Part shown: positions 35,153 through 43,979 of the stretch, piece by piece
How positions within the stretch are numbered: position 1 is the stretch's first letter
How the letters are laid out: every line of letters begins with the position of its first letter
Assembly (NCBI RefSeq): GCF_001279725.1
Contig: NZ_LGDE01000001.1
Span: forward strand, 62,001 to 126,000
DNA from: Streptomyces sp. WM4235
GTDB lineage: Bacteria > Actinomycetota > Actinomycetes > Streptomycetales > Streptomycetaceae
Direction of reading: 5' to 3'
Length of the DNA: 64,000 nucleotides
Made by a program: the position numbers and the translations under genes
The notes under the pieces: model-generated
What the model was told of the DNA's origin: nothing
Databases searched by the model: none
What the model saw: the letters and a program-made list of their open reading frames with translations, nothing else

Positions 35153-36067
35153 TCAGCGCGCGCCACAGGAGCGCAGGTGGGAGCGGGTCCGGCGGGCGAT
35201 CGGCAGCGGCCGGTCCGGCGAACACGGGTACATGTCCTGCTCGACGATCGCGAACAGGTCCACGTCGAGGGCCTGCGCCGCCGCCAGCACCGGCTCCAGC
35301 GCGGGCACCCCCGAGGGCGGCTCGCACATCACCCCGCGGGCGACGGCCGGCCCGAAGGGCAGCCCCTGCGCCACGACCTCGGCGAGGACCGCCGGATCCA
35401 CCTGCTTCAGATGCAGGTAGCCGATCCGCTCCCCGAAGGTCTCGATGGCCCGGACGCTGTCCCCGCCGCAGTACGCGTAGTGCCCCGTGTCCAGGCAGAG
35501 GGAGACCAGCGCGGGATCCGTCGCGTCGAGGAACCGGGCGACGTTCTCCGGGGTGTCGATGTGCGTGTCGGCGTGCGGGTGGACGACGATCCGCAACCCG
35601 TAGCGGTCCCGGACCTCCCGCCCCAGCCGCTCCGTCTGGGCGGCCAGATCACGCCATTGACCGGGCGTCAGCGTGCGGTCCTCCAGCACCTCGCCGGTCT
35701 TGTCGTCGCGCCAGAACGAGGGGATGACGACGAGATGGGCCGCGCCCATGTCCCGGGTGAGCGCCGCGATCCGCGACACGTGCTCCCAGGTCTCCTCCCA
35801 GACGGCGGGGCCGTGATGGAGTCCGGTGAAGACGGTGCCCGCGGACACCCGCAGGCCGCGCCCGGCCGTCTCCTCCGCGAGACGGACGGGATCGGTGGGC
35901 AGGTAGCCGTACGGGCCGAGTTCGATCCACTCGTACCCGGCGTCCGCGACCTCGTCGAGGAAGCGGTCCCAGGGGGTCTGCCGGGGATCCTCGGGGAACC
36001 AGACACCCCAGGAGTCCGGAGCCGAACCGACACGGATACGGGTCAACGTGGGCGGGGAGGACGTCAT
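35153..36067 (-). CDS. Sugar phosphate isomerase/epimerase, IolE/IolI-like
   Basis: 304 aa xylose-isomerase-like TIM barrel. Landmarks: GSAPDSWGVWFPEDP, GYEWIELGPYGYLP, VIPSFWRDDKTGE, VHPHADTHIDTPENVARFLD, SLCLDTGHYAYCGGDSVRAIE and GYLHLKQVDP, whose His, Asp and Glu residues would bind the metal. In the iol setting it may be the 2-keto-inositol dehydratase (IolE) or an inosose isomerase (IolI). It is divergent from iolC with 66 bases between; TAAGGT (minus strand, 36075-36080) 7 bases before the ATG suggests a leaderless mRNA. Confidence 0.85.
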   Translation of the reverse strand: MTSSPPTLTRIRVGSAPDSWGVWFPEDPRQTPWDRFLDEVADAGYEWIELGPYGYLPTDPVRLAEETAGRGLRVSAGTVFTGLHHGPAVWEETWEHVSRIAALTRDMGAAHLVVIPSFWRDDKTGEVLEDRTLTPGQWRDLAAQTERLGREVRDRYGLRIVVHPHADTHIDTPENVARFLDATDPALVSLCLDTGHYAYCGGDSVRAIETFGERIGYLHLKQVDPAVLAEVVAQGLPFGPAVARGVMCEPPSGVPALEPVLAAAQALDVDLFAIVEQDMYPCSPDRPLPIARRTRSHLRSCGAR

Positions 36068-36133
36068 GGCGGCCACCTTAGGGTGCGAGGCTCGACGGGA
36101 CGGGAAAGAAGAGGTCCGGGGGAAAGAGGAGAC

Positions 36134-37105
36134 GTGACGGACGTGCCGGTGAACGCCGCGGAGGGGTCCGCGTTCGACCTGATCACGATGGGCCGGATCG
36201 GGGTGGATCTCTACCCGCTGAGAACGGGGGTACCGCTCGCCGAGGTCGACGCCTTCGGCAAGTTCCTCGGCGGCTCCCCGAGCAACGTCGCCGTGGCGGC
36301 GGCCCGGTTGGGGCGGCGGGTGGCGGTGATCACCCGCACCGGTGCGGACCCCTTCGGGGCGTACCTGCGGGCCGAGCTGCGGGGGTTCGGCGTGGACGAC
36401 CGCTGGGCGACCGAGGTCGCCGCGTACCCGACGCCCGTCACCTTCTGCGAGATCTTCCCGCCCGACCACTTCCCGCTGTACTTCTACCGGCTCCCCAAGG
36501 CCCCCGACCTGGAGATCGCACCCGACGAGGTGGACCTGGCGGCCGTACGCGCGGCCCGGGTGTTCTGGATGACGGGGACGGGCCTGAGCGCGGAGCCGAG
36601 CCGGAGCGCGACCCTGGCGGCGCTGGAGGCCCGCTCGAAGTCCGGGACGACCGTCTTCGACCTGGACTGGCGGCCGATGCTGTGGGAGGGGGAACCGGGG
36701 CCCTGGTACGAACGCGCCCTGGCGCTCGCGACGGTGGCCGTCGGGAACACCGCGGAGTGCGAGATCGCCACCGGCGAGAGCGAGCCGTACGCCGCCGCCC
36801 GGGCACTGCTGGCGGCCGGCGTGGAACTGGCCGTCGTCAAACGCGGCCCCGCCGGCGTCCTGGCCGTCCACCGGGACGGGGCCGCCGTCGAACTGCCGCC
36901 GGTCGCCGTGGAGGTGGTGAACGGCCTCGGCGCGGGCGACGCGTTCGGCGGCGCGCTGTGCCACGGGCTGCTCGCCGGGTGGAAGCTGGAACAGGTGCTG
37001 CGGTACGCGAACGCGGCCGGGGCCATCGTGGCCTCGCGGCTGGCCTGCTCCACGGCCATGCCGTACGCCGAAGAGGTCGAGGAGGTGCTGGGATCGTGGC
37101 GGTGA
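36134..37105 (+). CDS. iolC: 5-Dehydro-2-deoxygluconokinase
   Basis: 323 aa PfkB-family sugar kinase. Landmarks: FDLITMGRIGVDLYPL, GGSPSNVAVAAARLG, and the C-terminal GLGAGDAFGGALCHGLL with the catalytic Asp (about residue 267). The YPLRTGVPL and FPPDHFPLYFYRLPKAPD segments are typical of IolC. It phosphorylates 2-deoxy-5-keto-gluconate. First gene of iolC-iolB-iolD-mmsA; GTG with AAAGAGGAG upstream. Confidence 0.93.
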   Translation: MTDVPVNAAEGSAFDLITMGRIGVDLYPLRTGVPLAEVDAFGKFLGGSPSNVAVAAARLGRRVAVITRTGADPFGAYLRAELRGFGVDDRWATEVAAYPTPVTFCEIFPPDHFPLYFYRLPKAPDLEIAPDEVDLAAVRAARVFWMTGTGLSAEPSRSATLAALEARSKSGTTVFDLDWRPMLWEGEPGPWYERALALATVAVGNTAECEIATGESEPYAAARALLAAGVELAVVKRGPAGVLAVHRDGAAVELPPVAVEVVNGLGAGDAFGGALCHGLLAGWKLEQVLRYANAAGAIVASRLACSTAMPYAEEVEEVLGSWR

Positions 37106-37959
37106 CCGTGTCGCACGACATGACGCTGACCGCGCTGCGGGTGGTGGAACTCGCCCCGGGCGAGACGCACGCGCACGCGTGCGGTGACCACGAGTGGATC
37201 GTCCTCCCGCTGGCGGGAGGGTGCGTGGTGCGGTGCGCCGAGCCCGCCGCCCTCGGCGCCGCGACGGACCGGACCCGTGAACGGGTCTTCGCACTGCGCG
37301 GCCGCGCGAGCGTGTTCCGCGCGGTCACCGACTTCGCGTACCTGCCCCGGGACGGCCACGCCTCGATCGAATCCGCAGACGGGGGCCGCTTCGCCCTCGT
37401 CGGGGCGCGCTGCGAGAAGACGCTGCCCGCCCGGTACGGACCCGCCCGCGAGGTCCCGGTCGAACTCCGGGGCGCCGGCACCTGCTCCCGCCAGGTCAAC
37501 AACTTCGCCGCCGCCGACGTCTTCGAGTGCGACCGGCTCATCGCCGTCGAGGTCCTCACCCCCGGCGGGAACTGGTCCTCGTACCCGCCCCACAAGCACG
37601 ACGAGCACCGCCCCGGCCGGGAGTCCCGGCTTGAGGAGATCTACTACTTCGAGATCGCCCCGCACGACGGCGCCCCCGGCCTCGGCTACCAGCGTGTCTC
37701 CCCCTCGCCGGCCGGGAAGACCGACATCCTCACCGAGGTGAGGACCGGAGACGCCGTGCTCATCCCCGACGGCTGGCACGGGCCGTCCATCGCGGCGCCC
37801 GGGCACGACATGTACTACCTGAACGTGATGGCCGGACCCGACCGGACCAGGGAGTGGCTGATCAGCGACCACCCCGACCACGGCTGGATCCGGGACACCT
37901 GGGCCGGCCAGGACATCGACCCCCGGCTGCCGTTCCACCGCGCGGAGGACGCCGTATGA
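37096..37959 (+). CDS. iolB: 5-Deoxy-glucuronate isomerase
   Basis: 287 aa cupin. Landmarks: the metal-binding YPPHKHDEH cluster, LEEIYYFEI, and DGWHGPSIAAPGHDMYYLNVMAGPDRTREW. It converts 5-deoxy-D-glucuronate to 2-deoxy-5-keto-gluconate, giving the IolC substrate. The GTG at 37096 overlaps the iolC stop by 10 bases, so translation is coupled. A second GTG at 37102 is an alternative. Confidence 0.92.
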   Translation: MAVTVSHDMTLTALRVVELAPGETHAHACGDHEWIVLPLAGGCVVRCAEPAALGAATDRTRERVFALRGRASVFRAVTDFAYLPRDGHASIESADGGRFALVGARCEKTLPARYGPAREVPVELRGAGTCSRQVNNFAAADVFECDRLIAVEVLTPGGNWSSYPPHKHDEHRPGRESRLEEIYYFEIAPHDGAPGLGYQRVSPSPAGKTDILTEVRTGDAVLIPDGWHGPSIAAPGHDMYYLNVMAGPDRTREWLISDHPDHGWIRDTWAGQDIDPRLPFHRAEDAV

Positions 37960-37993
37960 CCGGGCCCGCCCGCCACCGAGGGGAGGACGCCCC

Positions 37994-39868
37994 ATGACCG
38001 TCAGGCTGACCGTCGCCCAGGCCCTGCTGCGGTTCCTGTCCGCCCAGTACACCGAGCGGGACGGCCGCCGCCGGCGGCTGATCGCCGCGACCTGGGGGAT
38101 CTTCGGACACGGGAACGTCGCCGGGATCGGGCAGGCACTGCTGGAGAGCGGACCGGAGCGGATGCCGTTCCTCCAGGGCCGCAACGAACAGGCCATGGTG
38201 CACGCCGCCGTCGGCTACGCCCGCCAGAGCGGACGTCTGTCCACCCACGCCGTGACCACCTCCATCGGGCCCGGCGCCACCAACCTCGTCACCGGGGCGG
38301 CCCTGGCCACCGTCAACCGGCTCCCGGTGCTCCTCCTGCCCGGCGACACCTTCGCCACCCGACCCGCCGACCCCGTGCTCCAGCAGCTGGAGGTCCCCTG
38401 GGCCGGCGACGTCTCCGTCAACGACACCCTGCGGCCCGTGTCCCGCCACTTCGACCGGATCAGCCGCCCGGAGGCCCTGATCCCCGCCGCCCTCCAGGCC
38501 GTACGGGTGCTCACCGACCCCGTGCAGACCGGCGCCGTGACCCTCGCCCTGCCCCAGGACGTACAGGCCGAGGCGTACGAATGGCCCGAGGAGTTCTTCG
38601 CCGACCGGGTGTGGCGGGTGCGCCGGCCCCGACCCGACCGGGACGAACTCGCCGAGGCCGCCGAGGCCGTACGCGCCGCCGCCCGCCCCCTGCTCGTGGC
38701 CGGCGGCGGGATCCGGCACAGCGCCGCCGGGGCGGCCCTCGCGGAGTTCGCCGAGGCCACCGGGATCCCCGTCGCCGTCACCCAGGCCGGCAAGGGCTCC
38801 CTCGCGCACGACCACCCCGCCGGCGTGGGCGCCATCGGGCACACCGGGACGGCCACCGCCGACTCCCTCGCCCGGGAAGCCGACCTGGTGATCGCCGCGG
38901 GAACCCGGCTGACCGACTTCACCACCGCCTCCGCGACCCTGTTCCGCGACCCCGGGGTCCGCTTCCTCGGGCTGAACCTCGACCCGTACGACGCCCACAA
39001 ACTCGCCGCGAAGGCGCTGGTCTGCGACGCCCGGACCGGCCTGGAGGAACTCCGCGAGGCCGTCGCCGGGTACCGCGTGGACCCCGCCTACGAGGCGGCC
39101 TACCAGGACGGCACCCGGCAGTGGGAACGGCTCGTCGACCGGGCGTGGCAGACCCCCGACGAGGACGCCGTCCCGACCCAGGCCCAGGCGCTGGGCCTGC
39201 TCGACTCCCTCGTCGACGCCTCCGACATCCTGATCAACGCCGCCGGCTCGCTCCCCGGCGACCTGCACCGACTGTGGCGACCCCGCTCCGCCGACCAGTA
39301 CCACGTCGAGTACGGATACTCCTGCATGGGCTACGAGATCCCCGCCGCGATCGGCGTGGCCCTCGCGGCGCCCGGCCGCCCGGTGTGGGCGCTCGTCGGC
39401 GACGGCACGTACCTGATGAACCCGACCGAACTCGTCACGGCGGTCCAGGAGGGAATCCCGATCAAGGTGGTGATCCTCGACAACCACGGCTACGCCTCGA
39501 TCGGCGGGCTGTCGCACGCGGTGGGCGGCGAGGGCTTCGGGACCGCCTACCGCTTCCGCGGGCCGGACGGCGCGTACGACGGCGAGCCCCTGCCCGTGGA
39601 CCTCGCGCTGAACGCGGCCTCCCTCGGCATGGTGGTGATCTCCGCCCGCACCATCGGTGACCTGCGAAAAGCTCTCGCGGAGGCACGGGGGAGCGACCGC
39701 CCCACATGTGTCTACGCGCAGACCCGAACACCCGACACTGTGTCGGGCCCACCCCCGGCACAGGCGTGGTGGGATGTTCCCGTGGCCGAGACCGCGACCC
39801 GATCGTCGGCGGCCCTGGCCCGTGAAGAGTACGACCGGCAAGCCGCGCAGCGACGTCGCCATCTGTGA
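37994..39868 (+). CDS. iolD: 3D-(3,5/4)-trihydroxycyclohexane-1,2-dione hydrolase
   Basis: 624 aa ThDP-dependent ring-opening enzyme of inositol catabolism. Landmarks: the IFGHGNVAGIGQAL start of IolD, GRNEQAMVHAA (catalytic Glu region), and the PP motif GDGTYLMNPTELVTAVQEGIPIKVVILDNHGYASIGGLS with the Asp and Asn that bind Mg-ThDP. Usual length for the family. It is 34 bases after iolB and 11 bases before mmsA, so one operon. Confidence 0.95.
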   Translation: MTVRLTVAQALLRFLSAQYTERDGRRRRLIAATWGIFGHGNVAGIGQALLESGPERMPFLQGRNEQAMVHAAVGYARQSGRLSTHAVTTSIGPGATNLVTGAALATVNRLPVLLLPGDTFATRPADPVLQQLEVPWAGDVSVNDTLRPVSRHFDRISRPEALIPAALQAVRVLTDPVQTGAVTLALPQDVQAEAYEWPEEFFADRVWRVRRPRPDRDELAEAAEAVRAAARPLLVAGGGIRHSAAGAALAEFAEATGIPVAVTQAGKGSLAHDHPAGVGAIGHTGTATADSLAREADLVIAAGTRLTDFTTASATLFRDPGVRFLGLNLDPYDAHKLAAKALVCDARTGLEELREAVAGYRVDPAYEAAYQDGTRQWERLVDRAWQTPDEDAVPTQAQALGLLDSLVDASDILINAAGSLPGDLHRLWRPRSADQYHVEYGYSCMGYEIPAAIGVALAAPGRPVWALVGDGTYLMNPTELVTAVQEGIPIKVVILDNHGYASIGGLSHAVGGEGFGTAYRFRGPDGAYDGEPLPVDLALNAASLGMVVISARTIGDLRKALAEARGSDRPTCVYAQTRTPDTVSGPPPAQAWWDVPVAETATRSSAALAREEYDRQAAQRRRHL

Positions 39869-39879
39869 AGGAGCAAGGC

Positions 39880-41379
39880 ATGAAGACCGTCAACCACTGG
39901 ATCGGTGGCAAGACCGTCGAGGGCGCGTCGGGCAACTACGGCCCGGTCACCGACCCGGCCACCGGCGAGGTCACCACCCAGGTCGCGCTCGCGTCGAGCG
40001 CCGAGGTCGACGCGGCGGTCGCCGTCGCGAAGGAGGCCTTCCTGTCCTGGGGCCAGTCCTCCCTGGCCGCCCGGACCAAGGTGCTGTTCGCCTACCGCGC
40101 CCTCCTGGACGCCAACCGCGACGCCATCGCCGAACTGATCACCGCCGAGCACGGCAAGGTGCACTCGGACGCGCTCGGCGAGGTGGCCCGCGGCCTGGAG
40201 ATCGTCGAGCTGGCCTGCGGGATCACCACGCAGCTCAAGGGCGAGCTGTCCACGTCGGTGTCCAACCGGGTGGACGTCTCCTCGATCCGCCAGCCGATCG
40301 GCGTGGTCGCCGGCATCACCCCCTTCAACTTCCCGGCGATGGTGCCGATGTGGATGTTCCCGTTGGCCGTGGCCTGCGGCAACACCTTCATCCTCAAGCC
40401 CAGCGAGAAGGACCCCTCGGCGTCCAACAAGCTGGCCGAGCTGGCCACGGAAGCCGGCCTGCCGGCGGGCGTGCTGAACGTGGTCCACGGAGACAAGGTC
40501 GCCGTCGACGCGCTGCTCGCCCACCCCGACATCGCGGCCGTGTCCTTCGTCGGCTCCACCCCGATCGCCCGCCACATCCACACCACCGCCTCCGCCAACG
40601 GCAAGCGCGTCCAGGCCCTCGGCGGCGCCAAGAACCACATGCTGGTCCTCCCCGACGCCGACCTGGACGCCGCCGCCGACGCGGCCGTCTCCGCCGCCTA
40701 CGGCTCCGCCGGCGAACGCTGCATGGCGATCTCCGCCGTCGTCGCCGTCGGCGCCATCGCCGACACGCTGGTGGAGAAGATCCGCGAGCGCGCCGAGAAG
40801 ATCAAGATCGGCCCCGGCAACGACCCCACCTCCGAGATGGGCCCGCTGATCACCGCCGCCCACCGCGACAAGGTCGCCTCGTACGTCAAGGGCGCGGCCG
40901 CGCAGGGCGCCGACGTGGTCCTGGACGGCACCGGCTACACGGTCGAGGGCAACGAGAACGGCCACTGGATCGGCCTGTCACTGCTCGACGACGTCAAGAC
41001 CGACTCCGACGCCTACCGCGACGAGATCTTCGGCCCGGTGCTGTGCGTCCTGCGCACGGAGACCTACGAGGAGGGCGTCGCCCTCATCAACGCCTCGCCG
41101 TTCGGCAACGGCACCGCGATCTTCACCCGCGACGGCGGCGCGGCCCGCCGCTTCCAGCTGGAGATCCAGGCGGGCATGGTCGGCGTGAACGTCCCGATCC
41201 CCGTGCCGGTGGGCTACCACTCGTTCGGCGGCTGGAAGGACTCCCTCTTCGGGGACCACCACATCTACGGCAACGACGGCATCCACTTCTACACCCGGGG
41301 CAAGGTCGTCACCACCCGCTGGCCGGACCCCTCCGACGCCCCGGCGGGCGTCGACCTGGGCTTCCCCCGCAACCACTGA
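39880..41379 (+). CDS. mmsA: CoA-acylating methylmalonate-semialdehyde dehydrogenase
   Basis: 499 aa aldehyde dehydrogenase of the MmsA/IolA type. It converts malonate or methylmalonate semialdehyde plus CoA and NAD to acetyl- or propionyl-CoA and CO2. Landmarks: ITPFNFPAMVPMWMFPLAVACGN, VGSTPIARHI, the catalytic Cys in AGERCMAIS (about residue 281), and FGNGTAIFTRDGG with FGDHHIYGNDGIHFYTRGK at the C-terminus. It ends the inositol operon and feeds central metabolism. AAGGAG precedes the ATG. Confidence 0.95.
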   Translation: MKTVNHWIGGKTVEGASGNYGPVTDPATGEVTTQVALASSAEVDAAVAVAKEAFLSWGQSSLAARTKVLFAYRALLDANRDAIAELITAEHGKVHSDALGEVARGLEIVELACGITTQLKGELSTSVSNRVDVSSIRQPIGVVAGITPFNFPAMVPMWMFPLAVACGNTFILKPSEKDPSASNKLAELATEAGLPAGVLNVVHGDKVAVDALLAHPDIAAVSFVGSTPIARHIHTTASANGKRVQALGGAKNHMLVLPDADLDAAADAAVSAAYGSAGERCMAISAVVAVGAIADTLVEKIRERAEKIKIGPGNDPTSEMGPLITAAHRDKVASYVKGAAAQGADVVLDGTGYTVEGNENGHWIGLSLLDDVKTDSDAYRDEIFGPVLCVLRTETYEEGVALINASPFGNGTAIFTRDGGAARRFQLEIQAGMVGVNVPIPVPVGYHSFGGWKDSLFGDHHIYGNDGIHFYTRGKVVTTRWPDPSDAPAGVDLGFPRNH

Positions 41380-41390
41380 CGCCACCAACC

Positions 41391-41429
41391 CAGAACCCCC
41401 GGCCACCCCTCACCGGCCGGGGGTTTCTG
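41391..41429 (+). terminator. Terminator of the iol operon
   Basis: CAGAACCCCCGGCC (41391-41404) pairs with GGCCGGGGGTTTCTG (41415-41429), one A bulge, 10-base loop. It follows mmsA by 12 bases and marks the left edge of the small-gene island. Confidence 0.88.
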
Positions 41430-41513
41430 CTGTTCCGGCACCCTTGACCGTCTCGATCCGTCAGGGTGAGAGTCGTGCAACCATGCGCAACGCGCTCGAC
41501 AGGGAGGGACACC

Positions 41514-41744
41514 ATGGCCTTACGGTTCGTCGGTAAAGATCCTGAGTCTGGAGATCACGGATGCCCGGCCGTGTGGGTGGACGACGACCGCCGCATCCTC
41601 GTGCAGGGGAAGCAGGCGGGCAGCGACACTCTCGCCGAGGCATCGGCTGACTCGCCCCGATCCGCTGATGAAACCTTGATCGTCCTTGAGCCCAGGATGA
41701 TCCCGCTCCTCAAGGAGGCCATTCGTGTCGCAGAGTCTGACTGA
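41514..41744 (+). CDS. Small protein upstream of a DUF6879 gene
   Basis: 76 aa, starting MALRFVGKDPESGDHGCPAV and followed by a WVDDDRRILVQGKQAGSD stretch. This short family is common in streptomycetes next to DUF6879/DUF5753 genes but has no function I can name. The ATG has GGGAGGGAC upstream. It overlaps the DUF6879 gene by 20 bases, so the two are translationally coupled. Confidence 0.8.
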   Translation: MALRFVGKDPESGDHGCPAVWVDDDRRILVQGKQAGSDTLAEASADSPRSADETLIVLEPRMIPLLKEAIRVAESD

Positions 41745-42249
41745 CTTCTCCGACCTCATCAGGTCGGTCCAGAAGTCGGCCGTTCATCTGGAGATGCGAG
41801 ACGGGTACGGCGTCGACAACGAGATCGACGGCTTCGCCGACTGGAAGAACGGGCACCGGCTCGACCCGGACGACCGCGCGTCCTGGTGGCGTCCGTGGCT
41901 CGACCTCGTCCAGGAGGTCACGGCCAAGGGGGTGCTGATCCGCAGGGCCCGCGTGGTCTCGGAGCCGGTCAGCGACTACATCGCGTTCGAGCACTCCTTC
42001 ACCTTCACCAACGTGGCCGCCGGTGAGCAGGTCCGCTGGCTTCCCCGCAGGCAGGCGTCAGACCTTGCCCTTCCGGGCAATGACTTCTGGCTGTTCGATG
42101 GGAAGCTCGTCCAGTTCAACATCTTCGATGGGGTCGGCCGGTGGGTGCACACCGACCAGACGGAAGACCCTGCCGTAGCCGCGCACTGCGTGGCAGCGTT
42201 CGAGGCCGTGTGGGAACGCGGCATCCCGCACGAGAAGTACACCGTCTGA
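41725..42249 (+). CDS. DUF6879 family protein
   Basis: 174 aa. The conserved core is FSDLIRSVQKSAVHLEMRDGYG, then SWWRPWLDLVQEV, ARVVSEPVSDYIAFEH and WLPRRQASDLALPGNDFWLFDGK, ending in FEAVWERGIPHEKYTV. The family is widespread in actinomycetes beside HTH-DUF5753 regulators and may act as their partner; the biochemical role is unknown. GTG start with AAGGAGG 6 bases upstream. Confidence 0.85.
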   Translation: MSQSLTDFSDLIRSVQKSAVHLEMRDGYGVDNEIDGFADWKNGHRLDPDDRASWWRPWLDLVQEVTAKGVLIRRARVVSEPVSDYIAFEHSFTFTNVAAGEQVRWLPRRQASDLALPGNDFWLFDGKLVQFNIFDGVGRWVHTDQTEDPAVAAHCVAAFEAVWERGIPHEKYTV

Positions 42250-42267
42250 TCACTGGCTGGTCAGTTC

Positions 42268-43116
42268 ATGCCCTCTTCCCCGCTCTCCACAGCCCAAGCA
42301 GCACGGGCCGCCGTGGCCACCCGCCTGCAAGAGCTGATGAAAGACGCCGGGCTCTCAGGGCATGACCTGGCCGTCCGGTGCGGCTGGCACCGAGCCAAGT
42401 CATCCCGCATCGCCCGAGGTCTCTCGTGGCCTTCCGATGCAGACATCCGCGCTTGGTGCGCGGCCTGCGGTGCCGCAGACCAGGCAGCCGACATAATCGC
42501 GGCCTCCCGAAACGCAGAGTCCATGTACGTCGAGTGGAAGCAGATCCACCGCGACGGCATGCGCCGCATCCACGAGAAGACGACGCCGCTCTACCAGCGG
42601 ACCCGCTCATTTCGCGTGTACGCGTCGAACGTGGTGCCGGGCATGCTCCAGACCGCCGGGTACGCCACAGGGCTCCTCAAAGCAATCACGACCTTCCAGG
42701 GGACCCCCGACGACGTAGCCGACGCCGTACGGGCCAGGCAGGCCCGATCCAAGGTCATCAGGGAAGGTGACCACCGCTTCGCGATCCTTCTGGAAGAGAC
42801 CGTTCTCTACTACCGCGTCTCGGACGATGCGGCCATGCGTGAGCAGCTGGAGCACTTGCTCGCAGTCATGGGTCAGCAGAACGTATCCCTTGGCGTCATC
42901 CCGGCCCGCGCCCGCCGGACCGTGTGGCCGCTCGAAGCGTTCTACGCCTTCGACGACCAACGGGTAGCCGTCGAGACCCTCACCGCAGAGATCAACCTGA
43001 CAGCGCCCGGGGAGATCAAGACCTACCTGCGGGCCTTCGCGGACCTGTCCGGCATCGCCGTGCGCGGAACGCCGGCCAGGGACCTGATCGCCAAGGCGAT
43101 CAACGCACTTGAGTGA
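42268..43116 (+). CDS. XRE-type regulator with DUF5753 domain
   Basis: 282 aa. N-terminal helix-turn-helix: LQELMKDAGLSGHDLAVRCGWHRAKSSRIARGLSWPSDADIRAW; C-terminal DUF5753 from about residue 100 (FRVYASNVVPGMLQTAGYATGLL to INLTAPGEIKTYLRAFADLSGIAVRG). WhiJ-like proteins of this type control development or antibiotic genes together with a small partner, often DUF397. Here the partner position is taken by the DUF6879 and 76-aa proteins just upstream. No strong ribosome site, so coupling to the preceding gene (18 bases away) is likely. Confidence 0.9.
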   Translation: MPSSPLSTAQAARAAVATRLQELMKDAGLSGHDLAVRCGWHRAKSSRIARGLSWPSDADIRAWCAACGAADQAADIIAASRNAESMYVEWKQIHRDGMRRIHEKTTPLYQRTRSFRVYASNVVPGMLQTAGYATGLLKAITTFQGTPDDVADAVRARQARSKVIREGDHRFAILLEETVLYYRVSDDAAMREQLEHLLAVMGQQNVSLGVIPARARRTVWPLEAFYAFDDQRVAVETLTAEINLTAPGEIKTYLRAFADLSGIAVRGTPARDLIAKAINALE

Positions 43117-43207
43117 ATCCGTGCAACAGCTTGCAACAACGTGGAGCTGTGCCTAGCCCCCTCCCTACGGTCATCACATCGACCTCGCAGCCATCGGGAG
43201 GGGTGCT

Positions 43208-43408
43208 GTGGCCATCGTGGAGACGGACGCACTCGAACGGCATGTCGCACGCAAGTTTCCGCACCCCTGGGCCCTGGCCCCGGAGACCTGCGGGAAGTGC
43301 CAGAGGTGGGCTCGGCAGCGTGCTCAGGCGAAGGGCCCCCTGTCCGGCACGGTCGTCACGGACATGAACGTCCTGATCCGGCGCCACGCAGCCCGAGGAC
43401 ACCAGTGA
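43208..43408 (+). CDS. Small Cys-containing protein, family not recognised
   Basis: 66 aa. A CGKC motif (TCGKCQRWARQ) in the middle suggests a half zinc knuckle or redox pair; the flanks are basic. GTG with GGGAGGGG upstream. Its stop overlaps the GTG of the next gene (GTGA), a tight operon junction. Confidence 0.7.
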   Translation: MAIVETDALERHVARKFPHPWALAPETCGKCQRWARQRAQAKGPLSGTVVTDMNVLIRRHAARGHQ

Positions 43409-43587
43409 GAGCCATAGCCGCAGCCGTAGACCAGAGCCAGTGGCCGGAGCCCGACGACTGTGGAGTCTGTATCGCGCTGGACGTCGAGCGGCTCGAAGCC
43501 TACGACGAGAGCGATTGGCCGACCGTCGCCCAGTGCAACGCCGAGATCCTCAACCACCCGCACTTGCGACGCCGGAGCGGCGCGTGA
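43405..43587 (+). CDS. Small Cys-containing protein, family not recognised
   Basis: 60 aa, acidic, with CGVC (DDCGVCIALD) and a further Cys (VAQCNAE). GTG start overlaps the stop of the previous gene, and its own stop overlaps the next start, so translation is coupled through three genes. Metal or redox role possible, not shown. Confidence 0.65.
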   Translation: MRAIAAAVDQSQWPEPDDCGVCIALDVERLEAYDESDWPTVAQCNAEILNHPHLRRRSGA

Positions 43588-43943
43588 AGATCACCCTTCC
43601 TGATGCCACCCCCTGGTACTGCGGGGCGTACACGTTCCTGCCGCTCGAAGCAGTCGAGACCCACCGCCGCATCACCGGCCGAGACCTGTCGGACTACATG
43701 GTCGAGTGCGTCCGTGACCAGGGCCACGAGGGCGAGCGCAGCGGAACGATCAAAGGTTCCGGGGCCTTCCACTGGGAAGCCGAGCACGCCATCAAGCGGC
43801 GCGCTGATCGCCACAGACTCCCGCCCCTTGTGGGGGCGGGTGCCCATGCCGGCCGCAGCTTGAAAGGAGGTGCATCCATGGCCGACCCCGGAGACGAGGG
43901 CGACGGCGGCGGAGCGAAGTGGCCGCCCCCGCCTGCCGCGTAA
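43584..43943 (+). CDS. Hypothetical protein containing an in-frame peptide ORF
   Basis: 119 aa. The first 65 residues look like a folded small domain (WYCGAYTFLPLEAVETHRRIT and MVECVRDQGHEGERSGTIKGSGAFHWEAEHA); the last part becomes low-complexity, ending in a Gly-rich acidic stretch and KWPPPPAA. GTG overlaps the preceding stop. Note that a strong ribosome site inside the gene could start a short peptide in the same frame (43878-43943). Resembles small phage/island genes sometimes called DUF7848, with low certainty. Confidence 0.6.
   Translation: MKITLPDATPWYCGAYTFLPLEAVETHRRITGRDLSDYMVECVRDQGHEGERSGTIKGSGAFHWEAEHAIKRRADRHRLPPLVGAGAHAGRSLKGGASMADPGDEGDGGGAKWPPPPAA
43878..43943 (+). CDS. Possible 21-residue peptide with its own ribosome site
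   Basis: An ATG follows AAAGGAGGT at 7 bases, the strongest ribosome site in the island. The product begins MADPGDEGDGGG and ends KWPPPPAA. It is in the same frame as the 3' end of the upstream 119-aa ORF, so it might be either an independent peptide or simply its tail. The acidic start and Trp-Pro-rich end resemble a leader/core arrangement, but no modifying enzyme is present nearby. Confidence 0.4.
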   Translation: MADPGDEGDGGGAKWPPPPAA

Positions 43944-43979
43944 CCAGTCCCCACCCGTCAAGAGAGAGGGAATCTCACT

